The notes under the pieces are model-generated. The model was not told where the DNA came from and ran no database searches. It saw only the letters and a list, made by a program, of their open reading frames with translations. A stretch of DNA of 64,000 nt from Vibrio echinoideorum (lineage in GTDB: Bacteria; Pseudomonadota; Gammaproteobacteria; Enterobacterales; Vibrionaceae), in the NCBI RefSeq assembly GCF_024347455.1, contig NZ_AP025483.1:620001-684000 (forward strand), in the 5' to 3' direction. The translations under genes were made by a program, and so were the position numbers. This document shows positions 9,509-18,270 of this stretch, piece after piece (positions within the stretch are counted from its first letter, which is position 1; every line of letters begins with the position of its first letter).

Positions 9509-12500
9509 ATGTATTCAATTATTGATGCAGCCTTGTCTCGCGCTCGAACAATGCTTTCCCTTCTAGCGTTGATCCTTGTCGCGGGTGCTGTGACTTATAT
9601 TACGATCCCTAAGGAGTCGAGCCCTGACATCACGATTCCTATTATCTATGTTTCTGTAGGGCATCAAGGTATCTCTCCTACTGATGCCGAGCGTTTATTG
9701 GTTCGACCAATAGAACAAGAGCTTAGGTCTATTGAAGGCGTAAAAGAAATGACGGCAACGGCGGCAGAAGGCCATGCCTCTGTTGTGTTGGAATTTAATG
9801 TCGGTGTTGACCTCACCAAAGCAATGGCTGATGTTCGCGACGCCGTTGATCTGGCTAAACCCAAGCTTCCAGAAGATAGCGATGAGCCAACCGTGAATGA
9901 GGTGACGCTCGCATCGGAACAACCGGTACTTTCGGTGGTTTTATTCGGAACTGTCCCTGAACGCACCATAGTACAAATAGCTCGAGAGCTCGGAGATAAG
10001 CTCGAAAGCTATCGTCAGATCCTTGAAGTCGACATTGCAGGCGATCGCGATGACATCGTGGAAATCATCGTTGATCCATTATTGATGGAGAGTTACAGCC
10101 TAGATCAAGCGGACATCTATAACCTGATTGCTTTGAATAACCGAGTGGTGGCCGCAGGCTTTGTTGATACAGGCTACGGACGTTTCTCGGTCAAGGTCCC
10201 TTCGGTGTTTAACTCCTTAAAAGACGTACTTGAATTGCCTATTAAAGTGGATGGCAAACAGGTAGTGACTTTTGGTGATGTGGCCACCGTTCGTCGAGCG
10301 TTTCGAGATCCTGAGAGTTTTGCTCGTTTGGACGGTAAATCAGCGGTTGTCTTGGATATCAAGAAACGAGCGGGTGAAAATATCATCGAAACCGTTGAGC
10401 TAGTGAAAGCCGTGATGGCGGGTGCTCAGCAGCAAGAGGGCTGGCCAAATAATTTGCTAGTTAAGTACACGTGGGATGAATCTAAAGATGTGAAGATCAT
10501 GCTTAATGATCTTCAAAATAATATCTTATCAGCCATTATTTTAGTGGTGATTGTTATCATCGCGATTCTTGGTGTTCGCACCGCCTTGTTGGTGGGCATT
10601 TCAATTCCCGGCTCATTCCTGACAGGGCTGCTGGTGCTGTCGGTGTTTGGCTTAACCGTCAACATCGTGGTCTTGTTCTCTCTGATCATGGCTGTGGGTA
10701 TGTTGGTCGATGGTGCGATTGTGGTGACCGAATTTGCCGACCGGAGAATGCAAGAAGGGGAAAATCGAAAAGCCGCTTACCGAGATGCCGCCAAGCGTAT
10801 GGCATGGCCGATAACGGCATCAACGGCAACGACATTAGCTGCGTTTGCTCCGTTACTTTTTTGGCCTGATGTGACAGGGGAGTTCATGAAATTCCTGCCA
10901 TTAACACTGATTGCCACGTTAACGGCTTCATTGATTATGGCGTTGCTGTTTGTTCCAGTTTTAGGTGGCTTGATCGGTAAACCTCAATACGTTTCGCCTA
11001 AAAACCAAGCTCGAATGGTAGCACTGCACAATGGTGACTTCTCACAAGCAACAGGTTTAACGAAAGCGTATTACCAGACACTGTCGATTGCGATTAAGCA
11101 TCCATTTAAAATTCTGATCAGTGCGATTGTATTGTCTATCGCAGTTGGTTTTACCTACTCAAAGGCAGGGCTCGGTGCAGAGTTCTTCCCTGAGGTTGAT
11201 CCTCCATTTTTCAATGTAAAAGTTCGTTCTCATGGTGATTTATCTATCCAAGAAAAAGACCTGATCATGCGTGATATTGAACTAACGATGCTCAATCATG
11301 ATGAGTTCGATACGGTTTACACGCGAACAGGTGGTGACGACCAAATTGGTTTGATATCAATTACTCCCGTTGATTGGCAATATCGCCGCAGTGTTAAGGC
11401 GATCATTGAAGAGTTAAAGGTGCAAACCGATCAATATGCTGGGGTTGAGATTGAATATAAGTTTCCAGATGCAGGGCCTCCGGTTGAGAATGACCTAGTT
11501 ATTGAACTGTCAGCAAGAACGCCAGAGCAACTTAGTCAAGCGGCCAAGATCGTCAGAAACTGGGCGGATGGTAATCAGGCACTGACTAACATCAGCGATA
11601 CTGCGAGCAAAGATGGTATTGATTGGAAGGTGGATATTCGCCGAGACGATGCCGCGCGTTTTGCAGCAGACGCGACTTTGGTGGGTAATACCGTCCAATT
11701 CGTGACTAACGGGTTAAAGATTGGTGACTACCTCCCTGATGACTCATCAGAAGAGGTCGATATCTTAGTGCGTTACCCGAATGATAAGAGAGACATTGGC
11801 CGCTTTGACCAGTTAAGAGTCAAAACACCGGCTGGCTTGGTTCCGATTACCAACTTTGCGCAGATTGTTCCTGACCATAAGCAAGACACGATTAAGCGCC
11901 TTGATGGCAAGCGTGTGGTGAACATAATGGCAGATATGGAAGAGGGCTATAACCTTGCGCTCGAACTGCCAAAGATTGAGCAAGCGTTAAGTGAGTTGGG
12001 CTTACCAAGTAGCGTGGAGTTCCGTATCCGAGGTCAAAATGAAGAGCAAGAGAACTCGTCAGCTTTTTTGCAAAGTGCGTTTTTGGTTGCACTGGCGGTG
12101 ATGGCGCTGATTCTGATTACTCAGTTCAATAGCTTCTATCAAGCGTTTTTGATTCTTAGTGCGGTGCTGTTCTCAACGGTTGGTGTGTTTGTTGGTTTGC
12201 TTATCTTCCAGCGTCCGTTTGGCATTGTGATGTCCGGTATTGGAGTGATAGCGCTGGCAGGAATTGTGGTAAACAACAATATTGTGCTGATTGATACCTA
12301 TAACCAACTGATAAAACGCGGCTTGGACAAGCGAGATGCGATTCTCAGGACAGGTGTTCAGCGTTTAAGACCAGTAATGCTCACTACGGTTACCACCATT
12401 TTAGGCTTGATGCCGATGGTGTTAGAAATGAACATCGATCTGATTAATCAAAAGATAGAATTCGGAGCGCCGAGCACGCAGTGGTGGTCGCAACTCGCTA

Positions 12501-12616
12501 CGGCAATTGCGGGAGGTTTGGCCTTTGCAACGGTACTAACCTTGGTCCTGACACCTTGTCTGTTGATGTTAGGGCGAGATAAGAAGCCCGATGTGCTCCC
12601 AAGCAACGACGGTTAA
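9509..12616 (+). CDS. vexF: RND efflux inner-membrane pump (VexF-like)
   Basis: A 1035-residue proton- or sodium-driven antiporter with the RND layout: membrane span at about 15-33, periplasmic porter domain, a six-span bundle (about 335-535), a second periplasmic domain and a C-terminal bundle (about 855-1025). In the TM4 proton-relay region it reads LVDGAIVV (Asp401-Gly402), where AcrB has a consecutive Asp pair, so only one of the two acids is present. It is preceded by TAGGAGATAG and is tightly coupled to the adaptor gene. The VexF ortholog in V. cholerae is described as Na+-stimulated; that this copy behaves the same is an inference. Confidence 0.87.
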   Translation: MYSIIDAALSRARTMLSLLALILVAGAVTYITIPKESSPDITIPIIYVSVGHQGISPTDAERLLVRPIEQELRSIEGVKEMTATAAEGHASVVLEFNVGVDLTKAMADVRDAVDLAKPKLPEDSDEPTVNEVTLASEQPVLSVVLFGTVPERTIVQIARELGDKLESYRQILEVDIAGDRDDIVEIIVDPLLMESYSLDQADIYNLIALNNRVVAAGFVDTGYGRFSVKVPSVFNSLKDVLELPIKVDGKQVVTFGDVATVRRAFRDPESFARLDGKSAVVLDIKKRAGENIIETVELVKAVMAGAQQQEGWPNNLLVKYTWDESKDVKIMLNDLQNNILSAIILVVIVIIAILGVRTALLVGISIPGSFLTGLLVLSVFGLTVNIVVLFSLIMAVGMLVDGAIVVTEFADRRMQEGENRKAAYRDAAKRMAWPITASTATTLAAFAPLLFWPDVTGEFMKFLPLTLIATLTASLIMALLFVPVLGGLIGKPQYVSPKNQARMVALHNGDFSQATGLTKAYYQTLSIAIKHPFKILISAIVLSIAVGFTYSKAGLGAEFFPEVDPPFFNVKVRSHGDLSIQEKDLIMRDIELTMLNHDEFDTVYTRTGGDDQIGLISITPVDWQYRRSVKAIIEELKVQTDQYAGVEIEYKFPDAGPPVENDLVIELSARTPEQLSQAAKIVRNWADGNQALTNISDTASKDGIDWKVDIRRDDAARFAADATLVGNTVQFVTNGLKIGDYLPDDSSEEVDILVRYPNDKRDIGRFDQLRVKTPAGLVPITNFAQIVPDHKQDTIKRLDGKRVVNIMADMEEGYNLALELPKIEQALSELGLPSSVEFRIRGQNEEQENSSAFLQSAFLVALAVMALILITQFNSFYQAFLILSAVLFSTVGVFVGLLIFQRPFGIVMSGIGVIALAGIVVNNNIVLIDTYNQLIKRGLDKRDAILRTGVQRLRPVMLTTVTTILGLMPMVLEMNIDLINQKIEFGAPSTQWWSQLATAIAGGLAFATVLTLVLTPCLLMLGRDKKPDVLPSNDG

Positions 12617-12641
12617 AGATAAGTCCTAATTCGACGGAAAT

Positions 12642-12671
12642 AAAAAGAGCGCCTAGGTGGGCGCTCTTTTT
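12642..12671. terminator. Bidirectional terminator, efflux operon / M23 peptidase
   Basis: GAGCGCC (12647-12653) pairs with GGCGCTC (12660-12666), flanked by AAAAA and TTTTT, so it can end transcription in both directions between the convergent genes. Confidence 0.85.
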
Positions 12672-12750
12672 ATATAGCATTTTCTTTCATAGAGCGGCTT
12701 CGTTGTGAAATGCCTGAAACCTATGCACTATCTAATTAGTCGCTAGCAAC

Positions 12751-14040
12751 CTAATTAGTTGCTAGTAACTGGCCATACCGCTCAAGGTTATTGAGTCGAA
12801 TTTCCGAGTTGGCTATGAAGGTTGCTTTTGCTTTACCCGTTAACGACTTAGATTGAGGTAATTTCACGGTACGCGCATTTTTATGTACGCCATTTACTAA
12901 GAATTCATAGTGTAAGTGAGGGCCTGTCACTCGGCCTGTACCACCTAGAGTACCAATGGTTTGACCTTGTTTTACGCGTTGACCCGTTTTCACCATGCGT
13001 CGCTTCATGTGCAGGTACTTGGTGATGTAGGTGTTGCTGTGTCGAATGAACACGTAATTACCGTTAAATTGGTTATAACCAGACTTCTGGACAATACCGT
13101 CACCGGCTGCCCATATAGGTGTGCCAACAGGGGCTGCGTAGTCAGTGCCTCGGTGAGCTCGAACTTTACCGGTTACTGGGTGTTTTCTGTTAGGGTTAAA
13201 GTTGGATGTCACACGACGGAAATCAATCGGTGAGCGCAGGAAGGCTTTCTTCATTGCGCGACCGTTCTCATCGAAATAGTTGCCACTCTTATCATCCAAT
13301 ACCGCGGTAAATGAATCACCTTGGTTCTTGAATACGGCCACCATAATCTTACCGCGACCAACAACTTCGCCTTCAACCACTTTCTCTTGGTACAAGATTT
13401 TGAAGCTGTCGTTGTTGCGAATATCTAACGCAAAGTCGATATCCCAACCGAATATACCCGCCAGTTCCATGATTTGGTTTGCAGTTAGGCCTGCATTGAC
13501 GCCTGCATTCCAGAAGTTAGACGTGATGTTGGCTTCGGCATAGTTGTACTGGTAGGCCACTTCTTTTTTGTCGAAACTGGAAGAGAATGAATCACCAGAT
13601 TTAGTAATTTTAAAGTTCTCAAACGCACTAAGTTGTCGTTTTAACTGAATGAGGTCGTTGTTTTCATCAAAACCGAATTGCAATACATCGCCAGGTCTTA
13701 GATTCGATAGCTGTTTCTTAATATCGTTATTGGTATTGAGTAGCGTGATTAGCAGGCGATATGAGAGCCCAATACGTTCGAATAAAACAGAGGTACTTTC
13801 GCCTGAGCGAACGGTGTATTTCTCCCAATTGAGCACAGCTGTTGGCGGCGCGTCACTTGAACTAACAAGCGCGGATGCATTAATAGTCAGTGGGTAATGT
13901 TTCCCCACCACTAAAGCGCCCGTATCGTCACGCAAACTGCTGACATCGGGGAGTAAGAAGATCGCGACGAAAATTACGGCACTAAAAAATGCGATAAAAG
14001 CCCGGTGCAAAATAGGAAGGCGTGCAAAAATAGACAACAT
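12751..14040 (-). CDS. M23 peptidoglycan DD-endopeptidase (ShyC/MepM-like)
   Basis: A 429-residue murein hydrolase. An N-terminal membrane anchor (about residues 12-31) places it in the periplasm. An OapA/LysM-like domain (about 73-125) and a Csd3-type second domain precede the C-terminal peptidase M23 domain. The zinc ligands are visible as His296 and Asp300 in HRGTDYAAP and His375/His377 in PHLHYEF. It would cleave D-Ala-mDAP cross-links to allow sacculus growth. Position beside tyrS matches V. cholerae VC0630, known as ShyC (from memory). It diverges from tyrS with about 130 bp between the starts. Confidence 0.9.
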   Translation of the reverse strand: MLSIFARLPILHRAFIAFFSAVIFVAIFLLPDVSSLRDDTGALVVGKHYPLTINASALVSSSDAPPTAVLNWEKYTVRSGESTSVLFERIGLSYRLLITLLNTNNDIKKQLSNLRPGDVLQFGFDENNDLIQLKRQLSAFENFKITKSGDSFSSSFDKKEVAYQYNYAEANITSNFWNAGVNAGLTANQIMELAGIFGWDIDFALDIRNNDSFKILYQEKVVEGEVVGRGKIMVAVFKNQGDSFTAVLDDKSGNYFDENGRAMKKAFLRSPIDFRRVTSNFNPNRKHPVTGKVRAHRGTDYAAPVGTPIWAAGDGIVQKSGYNQFNGNYVFIRHSNTYITKYLHMKRRMVKTGQRVKQGQTIGTLGGTGRVTGPHLHYEFLVNGVHKNARTVKLPQSKSLTGKAKATFIANSEIRLNNLERYGQLLATN

Positions 14041-14169
14041 GTTCCGGTTCGTTCTGTAAATATTATGAAAATAGGCGACGGAATAGTGTAACTGGTTTCA
14101 AAATACATCGCTATTCAAGTAAGATGTCTAATTATTATATTTTTGCCAAATCTGTGGGAGTGAACAAGA

Positions 14170-15357
14170 ATGGCGAGTATTGAAGCTGCACTAGCCGAGA
14201 TCAAACGTGGCGTAGAAGAACTAATTCCAGAAGACGAACTGATTGCTAAATTAAAAGAAGGTCGTCCTTTACGCATTAAGCTGGGTGCCGATCCAACTGC
14301 TCCAGATATCCACCTAGGCCATACGGTTATCTTTAACAAGCTTCGTGCTTTCCAAGAGCTTGGTCATGAAGTGACATTCCTTATTGGTGATTTCACTGCA
14401 ATGGTTGGTGATCCATCAGGTAAGAACTCAACACGCCCGCCGCTAAGCCGTGAAGACGTATTGAAGAATGCTGAAACTTACAAAGAACAAGTATTCAAAA
14501 TTTTAGACCCTGCGAAAACTCAAATTCGTTTCAACTCTGAGTGGCTATCTGAGCTTGGTGCTGAAGGCATGATTCGTCTTGCTTCTAACCAAACAGTTGC
14601 TCGTATGCTTGAGCGTGATGACTTTAAAAAGCGTTACGCTGGTGGTCAACCGATCGCAATCCACGAATTCATGTACCCACTTCTTCAAGGCCACGACTCT
14701 GTTGCACTAGAGAGTGATGTAGAGCTGGGCGGTACTGACCAGAAGTTTAACCTTCTAATGGGTCGTGAACTGCAAAAAGCAGCAGGTCAAAAGCCACAAG
14801 CGGTACTAATGATGCCACTACTTGTTGGTCTAGACGGCGTTAAGAAGATGTCTAAGTCTGCGCATAACTACATTGGTATCAGCGAAGCACCAAGCGAGAT
14901 GTTTGGTAAGATCATGTCTATTTCTGATGATCTAATGTGGAGCTACTACGAGCTACTGTCTTTCCGTCCACTTGAAGAAGTTGCGGAACTGAAAGCTGGC
15001 GTTGAGGCGGGCAAAAACCCTCGTGACGTTAAAGTACTTTTAGCTAAAGAAATCATTGCTCGTTTCCACAGTGAAGCAGATGCTGAAGCTGCTGAGCAAG
15101 AGTTCGTTAACCGTTTTGCTAAGAATCAAGTACCAGACGAAATGCCTGAATTCGAGTTCGAAGCAGGCCTGCCAATTGCCAACGTTCTAAAAGAAGCGGG
15201 TCTAGTAAACTCTACTTCTGATGCGATGCGTATGATCAAGCAAGGTGCGGCTAAGCTTGAAGGCGAAAAAATTGAAGACAGCAAATTCGTACCTGAAGCA
15301 GGTACTGCGGTTTACCAAGTTGGTAAACGTAAGTTTGCTCGTATCACTATCAAATAA
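14170..15357 (+). CDS. tyrS: Tyrosyl-tRNA synthetase (TyrZ/short type)
   Basis: A 395-residue class-I synthetase that charges tRNA-Tyr. The HIGH motif variant is HLGH at residues 48-51 and KMSKS is at 226-230. A C-terminal S4 RNA-binding domain (about 330-395) contains [17 protein letters not shown]. At 395 residues it belongs to the shorter TyrRZ-like group rather than the 424-residue E. coli TyrS. It follows GGGAG at a good distance and ends in a strong terminator. Codon use is of the highly expressed type, with many CGT/GGT/AAC codons. Confidence 0.95.
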   Translation: MASIEAALAEIKRGVEELIPEDELIAKLKEGRPLRIKLGADPTAPDIHLGHTVIFNKLRAFQELGHEVTFLIGDFTAMVGDPSGKNSTRPPLSREDVLKNAETYKEQVFKILDPAKTQIRFNSEWLSELGAEGMIRLASNQTVARMLERDDFKKRYAGGQPIAIHEFMYPLLQGHDSVALESDVELGGTDQKFNLLMGRELQKAAGQKPQAVLMMPLLVGLDGVKKMSKSAHNYIGISEAPSEMFGKIMSISDDLMWSYYELLSFRPLEEVAELKAGVEAGKNPRDVKVLLAKEIIARFHSEADAEAAEQEFVNRFAKNQVPDEMPEFEFEAGLPIANVLKEAGLVNSTSDAMRMIKQGAAKLEGEKIEDSKFVPEAGTAVYQVGKRKFARITIK

Positions 15358-15393
15358 TATCAATCTATATATTAAATTGTGATAGTTATACCG

Positions 15394-15418
15394 AAAGGCA
15401 TCTACGGATGCCTTTTTT
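15394..15418 (+). terminator. tyrS terminator
   Basis: AAAGGCATC (15394-15402) and GATGCCTTT (15407-15415) form a 9-bp stem with a TACG loop, followed by a T run. Confidence 0.9.
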
Positions 15419-15516
15419 ATTGCCCCCTATTTATTGACAGAAAGTTGACGAAGTTTTTGAACGTGCATTGCTACACTATGCGCGCTGTCATATTGACAGT
15501 AATTCTGGAGATTTTT

Positions 15517-15561
15517 ATGAACAATACCGACCATCCTCCTAGTTTGAATGGAGAAGAATAA
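15517..15561 (+). CDS. Putative leader peptide MNNTDHPPSLNGEE
   Basis: A 14-codon ORF with its own strong Shine-Dalgarno (TCTGGAGA, about 6 nt before the ATG). It contains Asp-His-Pro-Pro and ends Glu-Glu before TAA. Short upstream ORFs rich in Pro and acidic residues control Mg2+ transporter genes in enterobacteria: MgtL works through ribosome stalling or destabilisation at low Mg2+. The similarity here is of logic and composition, not sequence, so the role is an inference. Its codons 2-5 pair with sequence just after the stop, so ribosome position would change leader folding. Confidence 0.45.
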   Translation: MNNTDHPPSLNGEE

Positions 15562-15585
15562 CCCGTCTCGGTATTGATCTATTGT

Positions 15586-15616
15586 CCTGCCGTTCGGGTA
15601 GGGTATCTTTGTTTTT
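15586..15616 (+). terminator. Terminator-like attenuator hairpin in the mgtE leader
   Basis: CCTGCC (15586-15591) pairs with GGTAGG (15597-15602, one G-U) around GTTCG, then TATCTTTGTTTTT. The stem is short but GC-rich and has a U-rich tail. It sits 25 nt after the leader ORF stop and about 135 nt before the transporter start. Confidence 0.5.
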
Positions 15617-15751
15617 CCCCCTCATTCTTTTCCACACACTAGATTCTAACAAATAGACACACCAGTAGCTTCAGCTCTTGGTGCGCATAAATCTATAAAC
15701 TTATGCTATTTGTTTTGATGGTCGTTACCTTTGCCAATCGGGAGATTCGCC

Positions 15752-16597
15752 ATGACGGTAATGAACAACACTTTTTTATCTATTGAAGCTCTATACTCAG
15801 ATCAAGACATCCAAGCTGTATCGAATGCATTTCAACAGTACGGACGTGAGCAACAAATTAACCTTTTGAACCGCATGCCGCTTGAAGATGCGGTGCTAGT
15901 ACTTGGGCAATGTTCTCTTAGTACGATTCAGACTTTACTTAGTGAGTTAGAGGTGCAGGGTTTTGAGAAGCGCTCTCGACATCTAGCTCACCAACTAGGG
16001 CTGATCTACTCAGAGGTTGAACCTCAACAGGGTTACCTTTCAACAGGGGTAATGAGTCATGTTAGGCAGCGTATCGGTTGGATTATTGCCTTAGCGCTGT
16101 TGGGTATTGTCTCTGGGCTTATCATTGCTCAGTATGAAGACATTCTTAGTCAGCTAGTACTTCTGGCGATCTATATGCCGGTGATCGCTGCTGCGGGTGG
16201 CAATACAGGAACACAAGCTGCGACTTTGGTCATTCGGGCCTTAGCCACAGGCGAGTTGAAGAAACGCCAGTGGGCCAACGTTCTATGGAAAGAGCTTAGA
16301 GTCGCGATTTGCTTAGCACTTGCGATTGCCTTGGTGATGATAGGCCGCATCTTACTGTTCAGTGACAACCAATCAACGGGTGGTTACGACATTAATATGA
16401 TTGCTTACGCGATTGCTGTCGCTCTGTTTATTCAAGTGACAATATCAACCGTGCTTGGCGCTGGATTGCCGATTGTTGCTCGGTTATTCAAGTTAGATCC
16501 TGCGGTGCTGGTGAGCCCTGTACTGGCTTCAATTGTCGATATTTCAGGGATGTGGATTTACTTTACGGTAGTGAATTCATTCTTGGGTATTGCTTAA
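15752..16597 (+). CDS. Short MgtE-type Mg2+ transporter lacking CBS domains
   Basis: 281 residues from ATG at 15752, which follows CGGGAG at a good distance; a TTG 21 nt upstream is less likely. Residues 1-75 resemble a shortened MgtE N-terminal helical domain. The five membrane spans of the MgtE channel domain follow directly, including the signature YMPVIAAAGGNTGTQAATL and the TM5 Asp in SPVLASIVDISGMWIYF. Full MgtE proteins are about 450 residues, with a tandem CBS pair that binds Mg2+ and gates the pore. That pair is absent here, so gating by the usual Mg2+ sensor is not possible. Substrate Mg2+ (or another divalent cation) is inferred from family. The preceding leader may supply control instead. 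Confidence 0.85.
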   Translation: MTVMNNTFLSIEALYSDQDIQAVSNAFQQYGREQQINLLNRMPLEDAVLVLGQCSLSTIQTLLSELEVQGFEKRSRHLAHQLGLIYSEVEPQQGYLSTGVMSHVRQRIGWIIALALLGIVSGLIIAQYEDILSQLVLLAIYMPVIAAAGGNTGTQAATLVIRALATGELKKRQWANVLWKELRVAICLALAIALVMIGRILLFSDNQSTGGYDINMIAYAIAVALFIQVTISTVLGAGLPIVARLFKLDPAVLVSPVLASIVDISGMWIYFTVVNSFLGIA

Positions 16598-16660
16598 CGC
16601 TTTTAAATAAAGACTCTGAAAATAAAAAGCATCGTCGAAGAAAAACATCTTAGAAAGAAA

Positions 16661-16705
16661 AATGGCTCTGAAGATCTTAAATCTTCAGCGCCATTTTTAT
16701 TTTTT
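16661..16705. terminator. Bidirectional terminator between mgtE-type gene and dacB
   Basis: AATGGC-t-CTGAAGAT pairs with ATCTTCAG-c-GCCATT, a 14-bp stem with one mismatch and a CTTAA loop (16661-16695), flanked by A-rich and T-rich runs. It serves both convergent genes. Confidence 0.85.
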
Positions 16706-16732
16706 AAGTAGAAGCTTACAGAGAGCCAAACA

Positions 16733-18166
16733 TTACTTAGGTTTGCTTTGTATTTGACTGAATTCGACTACATCTGTGTAGAAAGCACGTTCAAATTGGG
16801 TGATTGGTGCTTCTACAGGTTTGTCTGGATCTTGCTCTTCTGGGAAGTAATCACGCACAAACTGCACAAACAGAGAGTTTGGATTGCCCGCTTTATCTAA
16901 ACCAAAACCTGCCATATTGTAGCTACCGTACAAAGACCCACTTTTCGCAATAATATTACCTTGGATTGGTGCTTTTCTCATGCTCTGACGGTATTTGAGC
17001 GTTCCATTAGTGCCAGATGTAGGCATAGCCTCAATCAGGTTGAGCTGTTGATCGTTTTCCCAGATATAACGCAGAACCTGAGCCATGGTCTGTGACCTCA
17101 TTCGGTTATTTCTGGATAGTCCTGAACCATCGACGAGCTGCGCTTTACTGAGGTCAATATTAGCCTTGGTCAGCAATATCTGTTTTATCGCTTCAGTACC
17201 GTTATTGAAACTGCCTGGTTGAACATAAAATGTCGCTCCTAGCGTTTTAGTTAGATTATCTGCGATAAGGTTATCCGACTTCTTCAGCATGATATCGAGC
17301 AGTTCAGGAAGCTTTTCTGAGTTGTGACTAGCGACTAACGTGGTTTTGTCTGCTTTCGCTTTTTTACCAATAATCACATCACCTTTTACTTCTATTTTCA
17401 GTTCTTTGAGAAGCGATGCAACGACTTGATAAGTGTAAAGCTCTGGATTTTGAATCGCGAACTTGAGTGGTAGTGGCTTCTTACGCTCTACTAAGCAACC
17501 AGAGAGCTTGTAAGCGTTGTCTGGAGTGGTAATGAGCTCTAAGTCGCATTGTGTCGCCTTCTGCCCTGATCGAGTTACGGTGGCTGCGGTGGTTGTCACG
17601 TCTATCGGATAGTGAGCGGGAATATAGACACGAGTGCTGCCGTTATCTTTTGTATAAATAGAGGCTTGTGCGCAGTTGCTGTCTAAGGTCATCGCACTCG
17701 AAGGCGCGCTGTAACAAACCCCTAGAATGTCCCAAGGCCAACCCACCGCTCGCTGATAGCCCGTAAAAGTCGAGTTATCTAGGTATAAGTTGCCTTTGAT
17801 AGTTCTTGATTGCGATTTAGCATATCGAGCTAAAAGCCTTTTTAGCTGCTCTCGTTGTAGCGTCGGGTCGCCACTAAATGAAATGATTGAATCATTACCA
17901 GAACGAGCAATGCTAGTCGTGTAGTGGAAGCTATCCCCTAACTCCAATTTAGCCGCCAAAGCTGTAACTAGTTTTAAAGTACTGGCGGGTGGATAAAAGC
18001 CATCACTATTAGTGTCCATTTCATTTGAATCGCCACTCAGTGACTGCAAGATTAAACTTGTACTACTGCCATCGGGTAGTTTATTTAAAGGGGCGTAAGC
18101 GAAAGCGGTAAGTGAGTAGCTACTAAGTGATAAGCCACATAGAAGTAGGGTGGGTAGAAGGCGCAT
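16733..18166 (-). CDS. dacB: D-alanyl-D-alanine carboxypeptidase/endopeptidase (PBP4)
   Basis: A 477-residue periplasmic penicillin-binding protein of the S13 family. A signal peptide covers about residues 1-23 (cleavage near AFA-YA). The active-site SxxK is Ser62-Thr-Leu-Lys65 in PPASTLKL, the SxN motif is in SGLSRNN, and the third motif is KSG in IIAKSGSLYG. The length matches E. coli DacB (477). It trims or cleaves peptidoglycan cross-links. It lies between the Mg transporter gene and the porin gene, transcribed alone from just downstream of the porin terminator. Confidence 0.94.
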   Translation of the reverse strand: MRLLPTLLLCGLSLSSYSLTAFAYAPLNKLPDGSSTSLILQSLSGDSNEMDTNSDGFYPPASTLKLVTALAAKLELGDSFHYTTSIARSGNDSIISFSGDPTLQREQLKRLLARYAKSQSRTIKGNLYLDNSTFTGYQRAVGWPWDILGVCYSAPSSAMTLDSNCAQASIYTKDNGSTRVYIPAHYPIDVTTTAATVTRSGQKATQCDLELITTPDNAYKLSGCLVERKKPLPLKFAIQNPELYTYQVVASLLKELKIEVKGDVIIGKKAKADKTTLVASHNSEKLPELLDIMLKKSDNLIADNLTKTLGATFYVQPGSFNNGTEAIKQILLTKANIDLSKAQLVDGSGLSRNNRMRSQTMAQVLRYIWENDQQLNLIEAMPTSGTNGTLKYRQSMRKAPIQGNIIAKSGSLYGSYNMAGFGLDKAGNPNSLFVQFVRDYFPEEQDPDKPVEAPITQFERAFYTDVVEFSQIQSKPK

Positions 18167-18206
18167 AGAAGATTTCTTGGATGGCTGATGTTTTCAGTAT
18201 ACAGAT

Positions 18207-18238
18207 ATAAAAAACGCCCGCTAGATAGCGGGCGTTTT
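18207..18238 (-). terminator. Porin gene terminator
   Basis: AAAACGCCCGCTA (18211-18223) pairs with TAGCGGGCGTTTT (18226-18238). This 13-bp stem with a very short loop runs, on the minus strand, into TTTTTT. It ends the porin transcript ahead of dacB. Confidence 0.9.
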
Positions 18239-18270
18239 GATTCTATATAACAAGGAAACTTGTTAACACA

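Larger units (their letters stand above)
15434..15751 (+). promoter_or_regulatory. Leader region of the MgtE-type transporter gene
   Basis: A roughly 300-nt leader. TTGACA (15434-15439) and TTGACG (15445-15450) lie upstream of an extended -10 (TGCTACACT, ending 15477), though the spacings are not ideal. A perfect inverted repeat CTGTCATATTGACAG occupies 15485-15499. It is followed by a strong ribosome site (TCTGGAGA) and a 14-codon ORF. CAATACCGA inside that ORF (15522-15530) is complementary to TCGGTATTG just after its stop (15567-15575). A terminator-like hairpin is next (15586-15602), then about 110 nt of further sequence with a CACCA/TGGTG hairpin near 15661-15685. The layout suggests translation-controlled attenuation. 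Confidence 0.5.

Noticed and set aside
15434..15751. Known Mg2+ riboswitch (M-box) in the mgtE leader
   Set aside because: I could not find the M-box conserved core; the visible elements are a short ORF and simple hairpins.
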